NCBI GenBank assembly: GCA_003255065.1
Contig: QAOA01005612.1
Coordinates: 124,001 to 188,000, forward strand
Reading direction: 5' to 3'
DNA: 64,000 nucleotides
From: Cercis canadensis
Lineage: Eukaryota > Streptophyta > Magnoliopsida > Fabales > Fabaceae
Both the position numbers and the translations under genes were made by a program. Within the stretch, counting starts at the first letter, position 1; every line of letters begins with the position of its first letter. Shown in pieces: positions 11,249-22,545 of this stretch. Below the pieces are notes generated by a model. That model did no database searches. It saw nothing but the letters and a program-made list of their open reading frames with translations, and was not told where the DNA came from.

Positions 11249-11920
11249 TGATACGTTCACGTACCCGAAGGATCGAAACGGAGTGTTTGGATACCAAACT
11301 GTGGGATGACCTTGGTTATCGCAATAGGGTGAACCCTTAACAAGGAAGGATCCTTGGTAAGTTCAAGTTCAAGTTCTTTGCCCAAGAACAGCAGGGAAGC
11401 TCTCAATCCAGAGAAACTCAATAATTCAGAAACTGAATAATATTAATCTTAAAAACTGTTTTGCAAAGGCATACACGAATTCCTTATATAGGCAATTCGG
11501 ATAGGAGGCTACAAGCTATGATGGATCCTCTAAGAAAGTTAATAAAACCCTAATACCCAGTTTGGTCCATAGACATAAAGGCCTAAAATATTTAAAAATG
11601 AATTTAAAACTAATTAAATGTTTTGGCCCATAAACATAAAGGCCCAAAAATAAAACTAATTAAATTAAACATAATTTTTGTGCTCCAAACTTGGGCTCCA
11701 AGCTGGCCCATGTGCACCTTCTACAAGAGACAAATAAGTGATCCATCTCAACTCTGAACTTGGCCCAACTACTCTTTCCTTAGTCTGCACCTCTTAGACT
11801 AGGCTCAACAATGCCTCTCTCACTCGCTTAGCTCTGCTTCTAGTCATCGGGCCTCCAACTCCAAGCAAGGGATCATGAACACTCCTAGGGTTAGGGCGTA
11901 TAGTAAGCTGATTCACATCA
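11249..11920 (-). repeat. 5' LTR of CRM-like element
   Basis: A 672-bp LTR. On the minus strand it starts TGATGTGAATC and ends CGTATCA. It still carries the coding-like segment DPLLGVGGPMTRSRAKRVRE seen at the end of pol, because the polyprotein end is part of the LTR. The ORF at 11794-12066 is this piece fused to MULE sequence and is not a separate gene. Confidence 0.85.
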
Positions 11921-12296
11921 TGGGCATTCTTCGCCATTCTCTTCAAGAAATTTAGTTCATAATTGTTAGGGTTTACACAGGAACACTTCAGCCAGAGAAA
12001 GGGGATGAAGCTCGACCCAGATGAGAGAAACGGCACCGTTTGCTTGGTTTTATGTTGATTATCCACCTCAGCTACCTACATGGCAAATAGAAATGCCACT
12101 TCAGTCACTAACGTGCCACATGTACACTTAACGGTGCCACGCCATCACTTCTGTAACCAATTAACGGACTACACTAACGGAGGACCAAATTGATATGGAT
12201 GTCTAATCTTCCAGGGACTAAATTGTAGTTATGCATCTTTGGAGGACCAAATTGTCCGAACCCGAATCTTTCAGGGACCAAATTGTAAGTTTACTC
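11921..12296 (-). mobile_element. MULE-1 right terminus (TIR)
   Basis: The sequence carries repeated 'AGGGACCAAATTGT / GGAGGACCAAATTG' modules and ends in an apparent tip whose minus strand begins GAGTAAACTTACAATTTGG. The same module style (GGTCCCTGAAAGAT, TCCTCCGTTAG) and a GAGTAAA tip occur at the left end of MULE-2 (52197 on). It therefore marks the end of the MULE into which the CRM-like element inserted. The left end of MULE-1 and its transposase are not in the window. Confidence 0.65.
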
Positions 12297-12343
12297 AATT
12301 TTTTAAGTTGTAACATTTGATTAATAAATAGATTGAATGTTGT

Positions 12344-12353
12344 TGTTGTTGTT

Positions 12354-12420
<67 letters not shown>
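12344..12420. repeat. (GTT)n and poly-T tract
   Basis: GTTGTTGTTGTTGTTG followed by about 65 T and an N. A simple repeat or low-quality region. Confidence 0.95.
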
Positions 12421-12421
12421 N

Positions 12422-14011
12422 GCAGCAATTGAAGCCTCAAGGAGGAGGGTGGAACACATGTTTCTAGGTGTTGGGCAACTAGGGTCTAGTGGGAGTAAGC
12501 ACAGCTAAAGATGGAAAATAATTTTTTTAGGAGTGTTGCATTACGTCTATGCAAATTGTAATGACTATGTCAAATTTTCTTATAGAATACTATGTCAAAT
12601 TTTTTTTTCTAAAAACTTAGTTTGAATATAGTGTATGATTGGAAGTTATGTATGCAAAAATTTAGTTTTAATTTCAAAGTGGTTAATGTTGATGACTTTG
12701 CAGGTGTTGAAAGAAGAATAAAATGAGTGGGTATATGATAAGGCTGCAATAAGTTCATTCAAATTAGCAAAAGTTCGAATTCTAGGGCCAACATCCAGGA
12801 GAATTTTTTCCTTCAACGCACCATACCGATGTAGGGGTTGCGCTCTTAAGATCGCTCAAGAATATCCTTACCATTTAAAAAAAAAAAATGGGCAGGCATA
12901 TGGATTTGGATCGGTGGTTACCTTCCCAGGTGCTTCTAGTTTTAGCCAGAATTTGGGATGAAAATCATGAGATTCAACTTATTCAGCAATGTTTGCAGAC
13001 TCTCAAAGGAGAGTTGTTTAGGCAAAAAGTCCATTTATGAGGAACAAAGAACCCGGTAGGAGCAGACAATCTTCAATCAATGAAATTTTCTACTAATTTT
13101 GGAGTAGGGTCCCAATAGTAGTATCTTATTGTTCTGTCCACTGGTAACTCTGAGGACGACAACACTATTACTAAGGACAATGACGATTACATTATTAGAA
13201 TTTTGACTTTGCTTTTGACATTGTTCAACTTATAATTTGTATTGACTTATGGAATGATGGTATTTGAATAAGACAGGTTGTACACATGAAAATTCAAATT
13301 GCATTGTTGTGGTAAAATAATTTTCTCATGGAATTGTTCTACCATAGGAAATATTGCATGTTTAAGAAAAAAATTCCTCATGAAAATATACCATGTGAAG
13401 TTTTTTAAATGGGAAAATATTTTTATTTATTATGGAATTTTTTTGTGGAACATTTATTTTTAAAAATTAAAAAAAAAAAAAAACTTCCTGCAAAAATAGT
13501 CGGTGGTTAAGTTCATGGTAAACTACTTAGTTTCTCATGATTTCTACCTCATTTTTTTTCATAAATTTTTTCACTGAACTACATCTGCAATTACAAGAGT
13601 AGTTGTTGGCACCCTAGTTTTGATGGCTATAAGATGCTTCTCTAAAGCCCCAATACTTCATTTTGTGACACTGGTGGGGTCACTGCTACTCTCTCCCGCT
13701 GAAGAAATATGAAAAAGAAAAATTGCCGTTGTGGAGAAAGTAGTTTGAAAACTACCGTAATGATGGAATTATGTTTGAAAATTGCAATATTGAAGTCTTT
13801 GATCCAATCATTTGTCCACGAAATTTTGTGTTTTGGCTTAATTTGTTTCCATGGAAAATCAATGGTTAATTTTTTTTTGTGAAGGCAGAGCTGTAGAGAG
13901 ATATAAGAAACATTTTATGAAGTGCCTAAATTTAAAAGTTAGCGTGCTTCTATGCTACACCTTCTTGAGGATGACTTATGTCATATTCAATTGGGTTTTG
14001 TAATATTTTGG
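12422..14011. repeat. 1.77-kb tandem repeat, copy A (partial)
   Basis: This AT-rich, apparently non-coding block recurs at 22546-26870. Shared landmarks are the phrases AGTCCATTTATGAGGAACAAA (about 13029), TTTGTATTGAC (13236) and GGAAATATTGCATGTTTAAG (about 13350). The copy stops at 14011, where the poly-A tail of a minus-strand LINE begins. I found no ORF conserved between copies. Confidence 0.8.
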
Positions 14012-14044
14012 TTTTTTTTTTTTTTATCTGAAAAGGAGATTCCA

Positions 14045-14623
14045 TTAAACATCGAAAAAGAGTACATCTGAAATAAATTTAGGTGGCGTATCATGCCAAA
14101 CTGTTAACATAGAAGCAGAAGTGCCAAACATTGCAAGTTTATCAGGAACATGGTTAGCTAGCCTAGGATCCCAGCTAAAAGAAACATTTATGAGATCTCT
14201 CTCCAGTGCATGGATATCTTCTAAGAGTAGACCTAGTGGAGAAAGAAAGCTAGCCCTACTATTAAGAGCCAAGACCACACCTTAGGCATCACTCTCAACA
14301 CAAACCGAAGATATGCCCCGAGCCAGGGCTAATTTCAAACCCTCTCTATAAGCCATGGCTTCCATTTCCTTAATGGGTGGTGCATGCGGAACTGGGCACG
14401 ACTATGCAGCCACGAAACACCCCTTCTCATTCCGCACAACTCCTCCCATTCCACCTAAGCCAGAAGGTAATAATTCAGCATCAACGTTTAGCTTCAGCAT
14501 TGGAGCAATGGGTCTCGTCCAGCGCACTACATGTCCTTGCGACACAAAAGGTTGCACCATGTGAACCCCCATTATCTCCTCCCACAGAGAATTAACACTG
14601 CACCACACTTGGTGAACAGGCAA
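14045..14623 (-). pseudogene. LINE RNase H domain
   Basis: Two frames. 14402-14623 has the start of a plant RVT_3-type RNase H (LKLNVDAELLPSGLGGMGG, VVRNEKGCF). 14045-14278 has its end (LEDIHALERDLINVSFSWDP, NHVPDKLAMFG). The middle is shifted by a stop or frameshift near 14280-14400. Confidence 0.8.
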
Positions 14624-15057
14624 AACTGAGTTGTCAACTCTGATAGCATTGCATCTCTGTCATAAAGTGTAGCTGTCCAGCACCATAAGAGCCATTCCAA
14701 TCCCTGGTTCTCCTGCATAAACCAGCCAGCAAAAGATTCTAGCCCTGTAGCATTTAAGCCGAAACCAAGCTCCAAAGAATCCCACACCTCACGCACTTCA
14801 GGGCAGAGAAAAAAAGCATGCAGCAGCGTTTCTTGATGCTCTAGGCAAAGCCCACAGAGGGTGGGTATATGAAGACCCCGAGCTATCAATGCATGGGTTG
14901 TGGGCAAGATACTTTTACAACAATGCTTGTATTGATTAGGCAATTTTAACTTCCACACTTTCTGCCATACCGCATGCATTTGGCCCGGCATGTTTCCTTC
15001 ACAAGCAATTGGTAAGCAGATTTGACCGAAAACACGCCATTTCTTGTGAACTTCCAA
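14572..15057 (-). pseudogene. LINE zinc-binding RT region (zf-RVT)
   Basis: The frame contains VWKLKLPNQYKHCCKSILPT and HIPTLCGLCLEHQETLLHAF, FLCPEVREVWDSL. This is the zf-RVT region (PF13966-like) that follows the reverse transcriptase in plant L1 elements. It joins the RNase H by frameshift. Confidence 0.8.
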
Positions 15058-15131
15058 TAAGCAATGTCATTGTGGTTCCTGTGGCTCAGTGGTATGCCAC
15101 ACACCAACCCCACTTCCTCTTCATTAAAAAA

Positions 15132-15539
15132 CTAATTCACAAAGTCCACATCCCAAGCCTTACAATCACGCAGGAACAACTCTTTGACTTGGAGCACAGC
15201 CAACCTTACAGGCAAGAGTGATTGCACATAGCTGTCCCCACTTCTTGGCAACCATGGATCCCTTCCCATCACCACCTTCTCACCATCTCCAATACGAAAC
15301 ACCAGGCCCTGCTTTAGGACTGAGAAACCAGCCCTGATCCTTCCCCACGTATAAGATGAGTTATTTCCCAGAGGCGCCCCCAAGAGACTAGAGTTCAAAA
15401 AGTATCTCGCTTTAAGGATTCTAGCCAACAAAGATTCTGGGTTTTGGAGCAATCGCCAACCCTGTTTAGCAAGCATGGCAATATTGAAATCTTCCAAGTT
15501 TCGAAAACCCAGACCCCCATATTTCTTAGAAATAGCCAT
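15132..15539 (-). pseudogene. LINE post-RT region
   Basis: The frame reads MAISKKYGGLGFRNLEDFNI, MLAKQGWRLLQNPESLLARI, LKARYF and GDGEKVVMGRDPWLP. This is the conserved 'GGLGFR / Q.WRL / LKARYF / DPWLP' segment between RT and zf-RVT in plant LINEs. Confidence 0.85.
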
Positions 15540-15711
15540 TTTTTCCTAGCTTACCCAATGCATTTTTTAGGCCTTTGAGGTACTACCCCACCAGAATTTT
15601 GCTACAAGCTGATTTAATCCATAGCAAAGTGTCTTGGATAGTCGAAAATAGCTCATATTGTATGTAGGTATGGAAAGGACAATGACATTTATCAAAATCT
15701 CTTTACTTGCC

Positions 15712-16647
15712 TTAGAGAGAAGTTTCTCTCACCAACCTTGTAGTCTCTTCCACACTCACTCTTTCAAAGGCTGAAAAAGAGGAATGTTTATTTCTACCAA
15801 CCATGGTAGGCAAACCAAGGTATTTTTCATTAAACGCCACCAAAGAGATACCCAAAATCTGCATGATACTAGTTCTGTCCTGGTTCAAAAAATTAGGACT
15901 AAAGAAAATAGAAGATTTATCAACATTAATTCTAACTTGAACATTGTTCATAATCAACCAGAATTCGTTGAATTTCAATACTTTCTGCCACAGCAGCTCG
16001 AGCAAAGATTTGACTATCATATGCAAAAAGTAAGTGGGAAACCGATGGTGCTTCCCTGCTCACCTTCACCCCTGCTAATGCATCATGAGCCTTTGCATCA
16101 TGTAATAAAGCACTTATGCCCTCTACACAGAGCAAAAAGAGATAGGGGATAGGGGATTACCTTGGCGTAGGCCTCGGTTGGGCAAAATTAACCCATGTTG
16201 TATGCCATTTAGAATCATGGAGTATGAAACAATAGAGATACAAGATATAACAATGCTCACCCACCTCTCTGCAAAGCCCAATTTTCTCATCATGGCCTCA
16301 AAAAAACCCCACTCTACACAATCATATGCCTTACTCATGTCAAGATTCAAAGCCATGTAACATTCCTTCCCAGATCACTTGTTTTTTAGAGCATGTAAGA
16401 GCTCGTAAGCAACCATCATATTATTAGTAATTTGGCGATTTGGTACAAACACACTTTATTTCAAAGAAACCACCTCTAGAACGATTTTTAGCTTATTAGC
16501 CAACACCTTGGATATAATCTTATTGAGCACATTACACATGCTAATGGGCCAAAACTGGGTCATATTTGAAGGGTTGTTCATTTTTGTAATATGTGTGTAA
16601 TTAATCTTATCAACTAGAACCCCATTATTCAGGAAATCCAACACCAC
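15712..16647 (-). pseudogene. LINE reverse transcriptase, degenerate
   Basis: Several short frames spell a plant L1 RT: NNPSNMTQFWPISMCNVLNK and KIISKVLANKLK (16456-16647); LDMSKAYDCVEWGFFEAMMR and LRQGNPLSPISF (16123-16356); SHLLFAYDSQIFARA (15932-16135); QILGISLVAFNEKYLGLPTM (15712-16026). The catalytic FADDS box has become FAYDS, so activity would be lost even without the stops. Confidence 0.85.
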
Positions 16648-17701
16648 TGGTACAACATCAAGCCCTACTACACTCCAATACCTCTGATAAAATAAAGTAG
16701 GAAAACCATCTAGAACACATCATCTTTTACTTCTTTTTCAGAAAATAGGCATTAATAAATTTTCATTCATGTCCTTCGTAACTCTAGTAGTGACTACATT
16801 GGTAACTAAAGAAAAATCAAATGGATTAATTAATAGATGAGAAAATATTTTCAAAATAATTAATAGCAATCTCACCCATTTCTTCCTGCTTAGAATGCCG
16901 CACTCCTTCACTATCTTGCAACTTTCGCAGAGTTCTTTTTCTGTCTATTGGAAGCTCTTCTATGAAAGTATTTCGCATTCCTATCACCTTCCTTAAGCCA
17001 CTGGACCTAAGATCTTTGTTTCCACATCAACTCTTCCCTCTCAAGAATTTCATTTAGAGCATTTTGGAGAGTTTTCACCTTCTTTAAATTTTTTGTACTC
17101 GGCCTCTAAGTCTTTAATTGATTTGCAACTTCTTGATTTGCTTACCCACATGACTGAAACACTACAAGAATTTTGCAAGATTTCAACAGAATTTTTCCGT
17201 TGAAATTTCAAGTTCTAATGAAATTTCAATCGTTAAAAAAAGGATAATTAGAATTTAAAATTCAAATGGTATTTTACAGTTGAAATTTTTTAAAAAAATT
17301 TCAACGATAATTCCAACCGAATATTCCATTGAAATTTTGTAAAACTAATATTTTTTTATTCTTTTGAAAAAATTCACAATTTATTTTTTATTTTTTGAAA
17401 TTCCAATGGAATGAAAATTTTAAAGGTAAATTCGTAAATAATATTTCTTAAAAATTAAAATCTACCATTGGACAAATTCTTGTGAATATTAATTACATTT
17501 AATTGAAATGCAACATTTCAAATGCATGTATTTATAAAATATTTTGTTTGAATACACTATTACAAAAAGAATAATTTAACAAAAATATTCAAGACCTTGT
17601 TGTATTTATAATTTAACAACAGAACATGATCTCTATTAGTATTTTACAAAATATGATAGTTTACAAATGAGCGAATTATATAGTAAAAACTTCTTGCTAA
17701 C

Positions 17702-17949
17702 AATAGAATCTTAGTGCTACTGCAACATGAATTATTGCCATAAAGTAGGGTGCTACCAATCCCCAGAAGTAAGCACGGTTCATAATCCAATTAACCTTTG
17801 TTGTATATGACTCCAAAACAAATGTTTGTTTCCTCATGTAATTCCAATATCCCAACTATAGCTGCAAGAGTCATATCATCAGAATATCCACCATCTCTAA
17901 GTCCTGAGACTACACCATAACGGTCCTGCCTAAAGTCATCAGCATGCAT
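17702..17949 (-). pseudogene. Captured ceramide glucosyltransferase exon (3' part)
   Basis: The minus strand after a CTATAG acceptor reads MHADDFRQDRYGVVSGLRDG then GYSDDMTLAAIVG. After an internal deletion and frame change it reads WNYMRKQTFVLESYTTK, VNWIMNRAYFWG and APYFMAIIHVAVALRF. These segments match, in order, the catalytic-domain end and first C-terminal membrane helix of plant ceramide glucosyltransferase (GT21), as I recall that family. The ER/Golgi enzyme makes glucosylceramide. Here it is a broken fragment. Confidence 0.75.
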
Positions 17950-18213
17950 CTATAGACAATCAAAATAGTTAGTATCTAATTTCTTGGATGGATCACCCAA
18001 AAAAAAATTAAAATAATAATAAAAAAAAAAGGCCCAAAACAGAAAGAAGGCAATGCAAGTCCACCAAAAAGACCAGAATCTAGCCTCAATATGGAATTTT
18101 CACTTCTTCCACTCTGGGCCTTGGGGAAGAAAAACAAACTGAAATGTATCTATATACAAGATTGTATGACTTATTTATGTGAAGAATGAAAGAATTTATG
18201 GACTTCATTATAT

Positions 18214-18315
18214 CTCATATTCTGATATTAGTCGTGACACAACATGGTAAGCTGGATCCTCTGTACTTTCTACCGCAAAAAGAAACTCTAGTGGGCCACC
18301 GTAGAGAGATGTTAT
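18214..18315 (-). pseudogene. Captured ceramide glucosyltransferase exon (5' part)
   Basis: After a TGCAG acceptor (18316-18320) the minus strand encodes ITSLYGGPLEFLFAVESTED followed by PAYHVVSRLISEYE. This is the nucleotide-sugar-binding start of the GT21 glycosyltransferase domain. The expected donor is lost. It lies upstream (minus sense) of the 17702-17949 fragment, in the order of the parent gene, with the exons between them deleted. Confidence 0.75.
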
Positions 18316-18811
18316 CTGCATTTGTATAAGAACAGACTCATAATCAACATAAATTTTCTATTAAAAGGAGAAGCTAAAATGAAAAGCGTAATGATACTAC
18401 AACAAAGGAAAACTTAATAACTTACAAAGTGAATTCAAATTCCAAAATTCTAAGTATTAGCTCAAAAAGATCTCCAAATACCATAATTAAATACCAATTG
18501 TCATAGAAAAAACATAACTTTAATAGTATCTCCCATTTCTAACTACATATTTTTCTACTGAATGCAGCTTATGCAGTTTGTATAAGTCGTGTGCTTGTGC
18601 ACCAAGCAGTCAACAGTGGGCACAACATCAACCTACTATGATCTCACAAAACTATTTAAATCGCTGTTAACAGTGTATTTTGAGGATTCTATTGAGCAAG
18701 ATGAAGGCATCTCAGGGAACTTCCCCTCAACCAATCAATTTGGATTTGTACCAAGTATTTGATGCCAACAAAATGCTCCGTTTTAATAACCCTGTTTCAG
18801 CTTACGTTTAC

Positions 18812-18857
18812 CTCCATTAACAAGCACGAGCAAAATATCAGCTATGCTATCTGACAA
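18812..18857 (-). pseudogene. Possible extra captured exon fragment
   Basis: A TTTCAG acceptor and a GGAG/GTAAAC donor bracket 46 bases reading LSDSIADILLVLVNG. This is faintly like the MFSD12 segment that follows the exon at 18892. The intervening intron would be only about 34 bases and the phase does not match, so the assignment is weak. Confidence 0.3.
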
Positions 18858-18891
18858 CTGAAATAAAACAAGAAATGATAGTAAGATTCAC

Positions 18892-19074
18892 CTTGGTGAA
18901 AGTCCAATATCTGTCAAGAACAATAATAGATAAGTGAACCAACAAGCAGCAGTTATGTCATTGAGCATGTGCCCCATGCCATAATAGAAGACAGGCCATC
19001 TTCCAAGGGGCTTAGTAAATGAATCATCTTCTTCAAAATAAGTACCCATCATAGCACCTTTGATGAGCCGAAAC
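18892..19074 (-). pseudogene. Captured MFSD12-like transporter exon
   Basis: A complete exon has a TTGCAG acceptor (ending 19075) and an AAG/GTGAAT donor (18890-18891). It has no stop over about 60 codons: FRLIKGAMMGTYFEEDDSFT, KPLGRWPVFYYGMGHMLND, ITAACWFTYLLLFLTDIGLS, PR. The YGxGHMLNDITxACWFTYLLLFLT block is characteristic of the plant MFSD12-type major facilitator family (first transmembrane helix). The reading frame is preserved, so capture may be recent or the exon may be transcribed. Confidence 0.75.
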
Positions 19075-21661
19075 CTGCAAAGCGTGAATTAAAGCTTTAG
19101 CATACAAGCCAAAAGGATGATCCTTCTGGAACAATGAGCATTCTTTTCTCCTTTCTTTTTCTGTTTTATCAACTTCCTTCTTCAAGGTTCTATCTCCTCT
19201 AGACTAAGTTCAATGGTAAAACTACGAAGGAATAAGGGGGAAATGGGGAAAAACAAAGGTAAATTTTCTTTGAGATTCCTCCCTTTTCTATCTCTACCAA
19301 GCAATTTTTTAGCAGTAACAGAAAATTTCCACCAAGATACATACAAGGAATGGTGACAGTCCCATTTGAACTGCATACATAAGGTAGGCATTGTACTCAA
19401 TTCAATGAAAAAGACTGTAAGAGTAACTTTCCTCCCATTATTTTCTCATACAGGAAATTATAATCGTTCAATGTGAAGTTTCTTATACACAAGTTCCATA
19501 TTTGCATTTTCTTTTCCAAGTACAATTGACTAAACCCATGCAATCTTCTGGGAGTATAAAAAGCATCCAAAAGCACGAAATTAGAGTTCTTAAAATAGAA
19601 ATTTCTCGGATGCTGTGTGCCATTATAGTCTGTAAGAGATGCTTACTTCAGCAAGAAAAAACCATAATCTCTTAAAAAGAGACCAGAAGAAGTGCATTAA
19701 CATTGCCGCAAGCAATATAGTATATTTGACATGATAGCCAAATGGATTGTTTAAGGGCTCTCAATCATATGCTAGAAGAATGGAATCTCAATTTGAATGA
19801 AAAGTCTGAGGTAACTAGAAGTTCAGAGTAACCAAGCACAAAAGGTGCCAAACCATAATATGGCCAATGACTTGATTTTCACATTCCCTCTTCCTCCATT
19901 TCAAATATTTCTAATAAATTATTGGTTCAAATTTACCATCATATAAAAATCTATATGCAGGTTTAAGAATACATTCACAATCACTGCAGCATATATAGAA
20001 AGGGAAAATAGCAATGATGTTAGTGTGAAAGTCAAAGAGAAATCTGATACAAAAATAAAACTCATGTTTGTGGCTATCAAAGAAATCAAACCCGATCTGC
20101 ATGTATTTTTTCAAGAAATTATTCCAATAAAAGCACATGTTCAAAGAAACTATATACCACTGAGACTGTGAAGGCATTATGGCTAAGTAATAGTGATCAT
20201 GTTTGAACTTGTAACTCTGACTAATGATTTTTGGGTTTAGAAGCACTTTTTGTGAGAAGAAGGATGGAAAATGAAGGCAAAACATTATGACTTATTGATA
20301 TCAAGAAAAATTCATCAACAAAAGCACGATTTGGCAATTATGCTAACTAGAGTAGGATCACAGATCACAAACAAACGTGGATTTGATGAAGCATTCTTGC
20401 CATACAGTGAAACTTGCAGCATTAGATGTAATAAATTTAGATCCAGTAAGTTAACTATGTAATGCACTGCTTTAAGAGTCATAAAACATATAACCTATGT
20501 ATAAGATAAAATATTGGAATCAGGAATCATATTACTATGTATGAGAGGTTTTACACACTACTATGTATTATCTTGAAAGATGATGTACTCATGTTAGCAC
20601 TGAAAAACTATATCCATATTTCTGCATACTGACAACTATGAAAAAGATATGTCCACGTCACTTAAAAAAAAAAAAGATAACAATGAAACCAGAGCTGTAA
20701 CATTAGTTCAGCAAGAAAGAGGAACATATATAAAATAAGGGATGTTGCAGACTCTAATTAATCTTATGGAATATGTACATTGTCAATATCAAAACGATCT
20801 TGGACACTAAGCTTAATGATGCTAGCTGTGATTCAGGGTGTTCAATAATTTGGACACTAAGCTTAATGATCCTAGATGTAAGATAGTTAAATACCACTTT
20901 GTCTTAATGCAAATCAACTACCCATCGAGTACCACACAGTAAACATTTTCAAAGAGCTGTTACAACTACTAAGCTTCCTAGTTTTCATATAATGCTAATC
21001 ACATTGAGACAGGCTTGATCATTATGAAACGCCCTCCTATCCCATCAACCAAAATGATTAGTCTCTCTATCTATCAGTTCCTAGAATATATCTCCTCCTC
21101 AGTGTATATAATTTTAAATACGCATTCACCTTTATACACACTCAAGTTACTAAATAATAGGTGCATGAACATTGAACAATCCTATCTTTTCGTTACCAAA
21201 ATACCCAGAGATGTAACTGCATCCTATCATGACACTCAATCTTCAGAAGAAAGAAGTAATAGTATCTAAATCTTTTAATAACAATTAAGTACTTCTTGCA
21301 GCATTAATGTTTGAAATGCCAAAGGTGTTGGAAACAAAAATTCTAACTGAAGGAAGCTCCCGCGTTTGGTTTCAGAGAAAAATAGAGGAAATGTTGAATA
21401 AACAAAACTAGACAAGCCAAAGCTCTCAAGTGTTGATTTTTCTTCACTTGCAAGACTAAATCATGAACATAGAACCAGAGAATTGAATTTCTGGAGAAAC
21501 AAATAGAAAAGGTCCAAAACTTTCGAGTATCAGAGCTCAATGAATTCAAAAGAAAAAAAAAATATGTTTGAAGTAGCAGAGGTGAGTGAATTGCAAAAAA
21601 TTAAACCAGTTTTGAAGCTGAAAGTTTTCAGTGAAAAGAAAAATCAGGTTAAAAATGCTAC

Positions 21662-21746
21662 CTGAGTCCTTTGAACCACAAGCTGCATCCTCTTTGACAG
21701 TCCTATCACTATTTTTTGAACTCAAACCCAAAAAATCCCACTCCAT
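21662..21746 (-). pseudogene. Captured JAZ/TIFY6B-like first exon
   Basis: The minus strand has an ATG at 21746 and reads MEWDFLGLSSKNSDRTVKED then AACGSKDSG, followed by a CAG/GTAGCA donor at 21660-21661. The N-terminal MExDFLGLxSKN...VKEE block identifies TIFY6B (JAZ3/4-type) jasmonate-signalling repressors. The Tify and Jas domains are absent. Upstream (21770-21900) is a pyrimidine-rich stretch that looks like the parental 5' UTR. Confidence 0.7.
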
Positions 21747-22545
21747 ACGGAATAATGAGAGATCCACAAAATTCTTTATCTATATAATTTTACAAAGAAT
21801 AAGAATTTATGGAACCGAGAAAAAAAAAACTCCAAGTTGTGAGTAAAAGCTTGCTTCTGCGCAGCTGGGAAGAAGAGAATAAGAGAAAGAGGGAGCGACA
21901 GGAAAGGGACTAGGATGATTTTGGTCTACTCATATCCCTAGCGAAAACGATGAGAGAGAGAGACCTACCTAAAGGAAGAGCCTAGGATGCCGCCCTCAGT
22001 CACCGGAAAAGCCTTACACCGCCGGAGTAGGAAGGTCGAAGAAAATGGAGAAGGGAGCTAGGTCTTGGTGAGAGAGAATGGTGAAATGCGAAAGGGGGAA
22101 AGAAAATGGTGAAGTGTGAAAGTTGGAATCAACAAAAAAAAATTTTAAAAATTAGAAAAAAAAAATTCTAACGATATATTCTGTTGAAATTTTTTAAAAA
22201 GAACTTTTGCACAATTCTAACGATAATTTTAATAAAAAATTCTAATGATAATATAATTTTATTGAAATTATCATTGAAATTTTAACAAAATTTATTTTAT
22301 TACAAATTTTTGACAAAATTTTAACAGTATTTTATTTCGTTGAAAAACTAACTTTTTCTTGTAGTGAAAATGCTCTCATTCCAAACTTGCAATCATTCAC
22401 TAATACCCCTGATTTTTTGTTGCACGCGAGACACAACTGTCCGTCAATCACATCATGCCAACTAGCACAAACCAAATTATCACAGTCCTCATGCCTAGTC
22501 CACATTTGCTCAAACCTGAATCGCTTGGTGGGGCAGTGCACATTT

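Larger units (their letters stand above)
5144..11920 (-). mobile_element. CRM-like Ty3/gypsy chromovirus, nested in MULE-1
   Basis: This is a full-length minus-strand LTR retrotransposon. It has near-identical LTRs at 5144-5819 (3') and 11249-11920 (5'), a tRNA-iMet PBS, a PPT, and gag, protease, RT, RNase H and integrase in that order. The flanks TAGGC (5139-5143) and TGGGC (11921-11925) are a 5-bp target duplication with one mismatch. The gag resembles that of plant centromeric (CRM) chromoviruses (FQGKSDPELYLDWERKVE, FVPKHYYRDYFKKLQ). The pol C-terminus runs into the 3' LTR, as reported for CRM elements. Several frameshifts and stops make it non-autonomous. The leader contains a 177-base gap. 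Confidence 0.85.
17160..22366. mobile_element. CACTA element carrying host gene fragments
   Basis: It begins CACTACAAGAA (17160-17170) and ends TTCTTGTAGTG (22356-22366), perfect 11-bp inverted termini. It is flanked by AAA on both sides (17157-17159 and 22367-22369), the 3-bp duplication expected of CACTA (En/Spm). Joining the flanks restores a continuous LINE. Subterminal zones are rich in GTTGAAATTT / TTCTAACGATA motifs, as CACTA elements usually are. No transposase domain is visible in the 5.2 kb, so it is non-autonomous. The interior carries exon fragments of JAZ/TIFY6B, MFSD12-like and ceramide glucosyltransferase genes, all on the minus strand. Short ORFs elsewhere in it (e.g. 19911-20285, 21015-21269) are unrecognised. 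Confidence 0.9.
14012..22545 (-). mobile_element. L1-type LINE, 5'-truncated, split by CACTA
   Basis: A minus-strand non-LTR retrotransposon. Its poly-A tail is the poly-T run at about 14012-14025. Its body is 14026-17159, and the 5' piece resumes at 22367-22545 beyond a nested CACTA element. The order on the minus strand is the endonuclease/RT linker (RFRFEQMWTRHEDC, 22.5 kb), reverse transcriptase, zinc-binding RT region and RNase H. It is 5'-truncated within or after the endonuclease and broken by many stops and frameshifts. I could not find a matching target duplication. Confidence 0.8.

Noticed and set aside
10855..11297. ORFs spanning the N gap
   Set aside because: Translated through unknown bases; they lie in the retrotransposon leader.
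11794..12066. 90-codon minus-strand ORF with GGPMTRSRAKRVRE
   Set aside because: It is LTR sequence that repeats the end of pol, fused to MULE flank; not a gene.
14355..16152. Plus-strand ORFs opposite the LINE
   Set aside because: Antisense shadows of degenerate LINE coding sequence on the minus strand.
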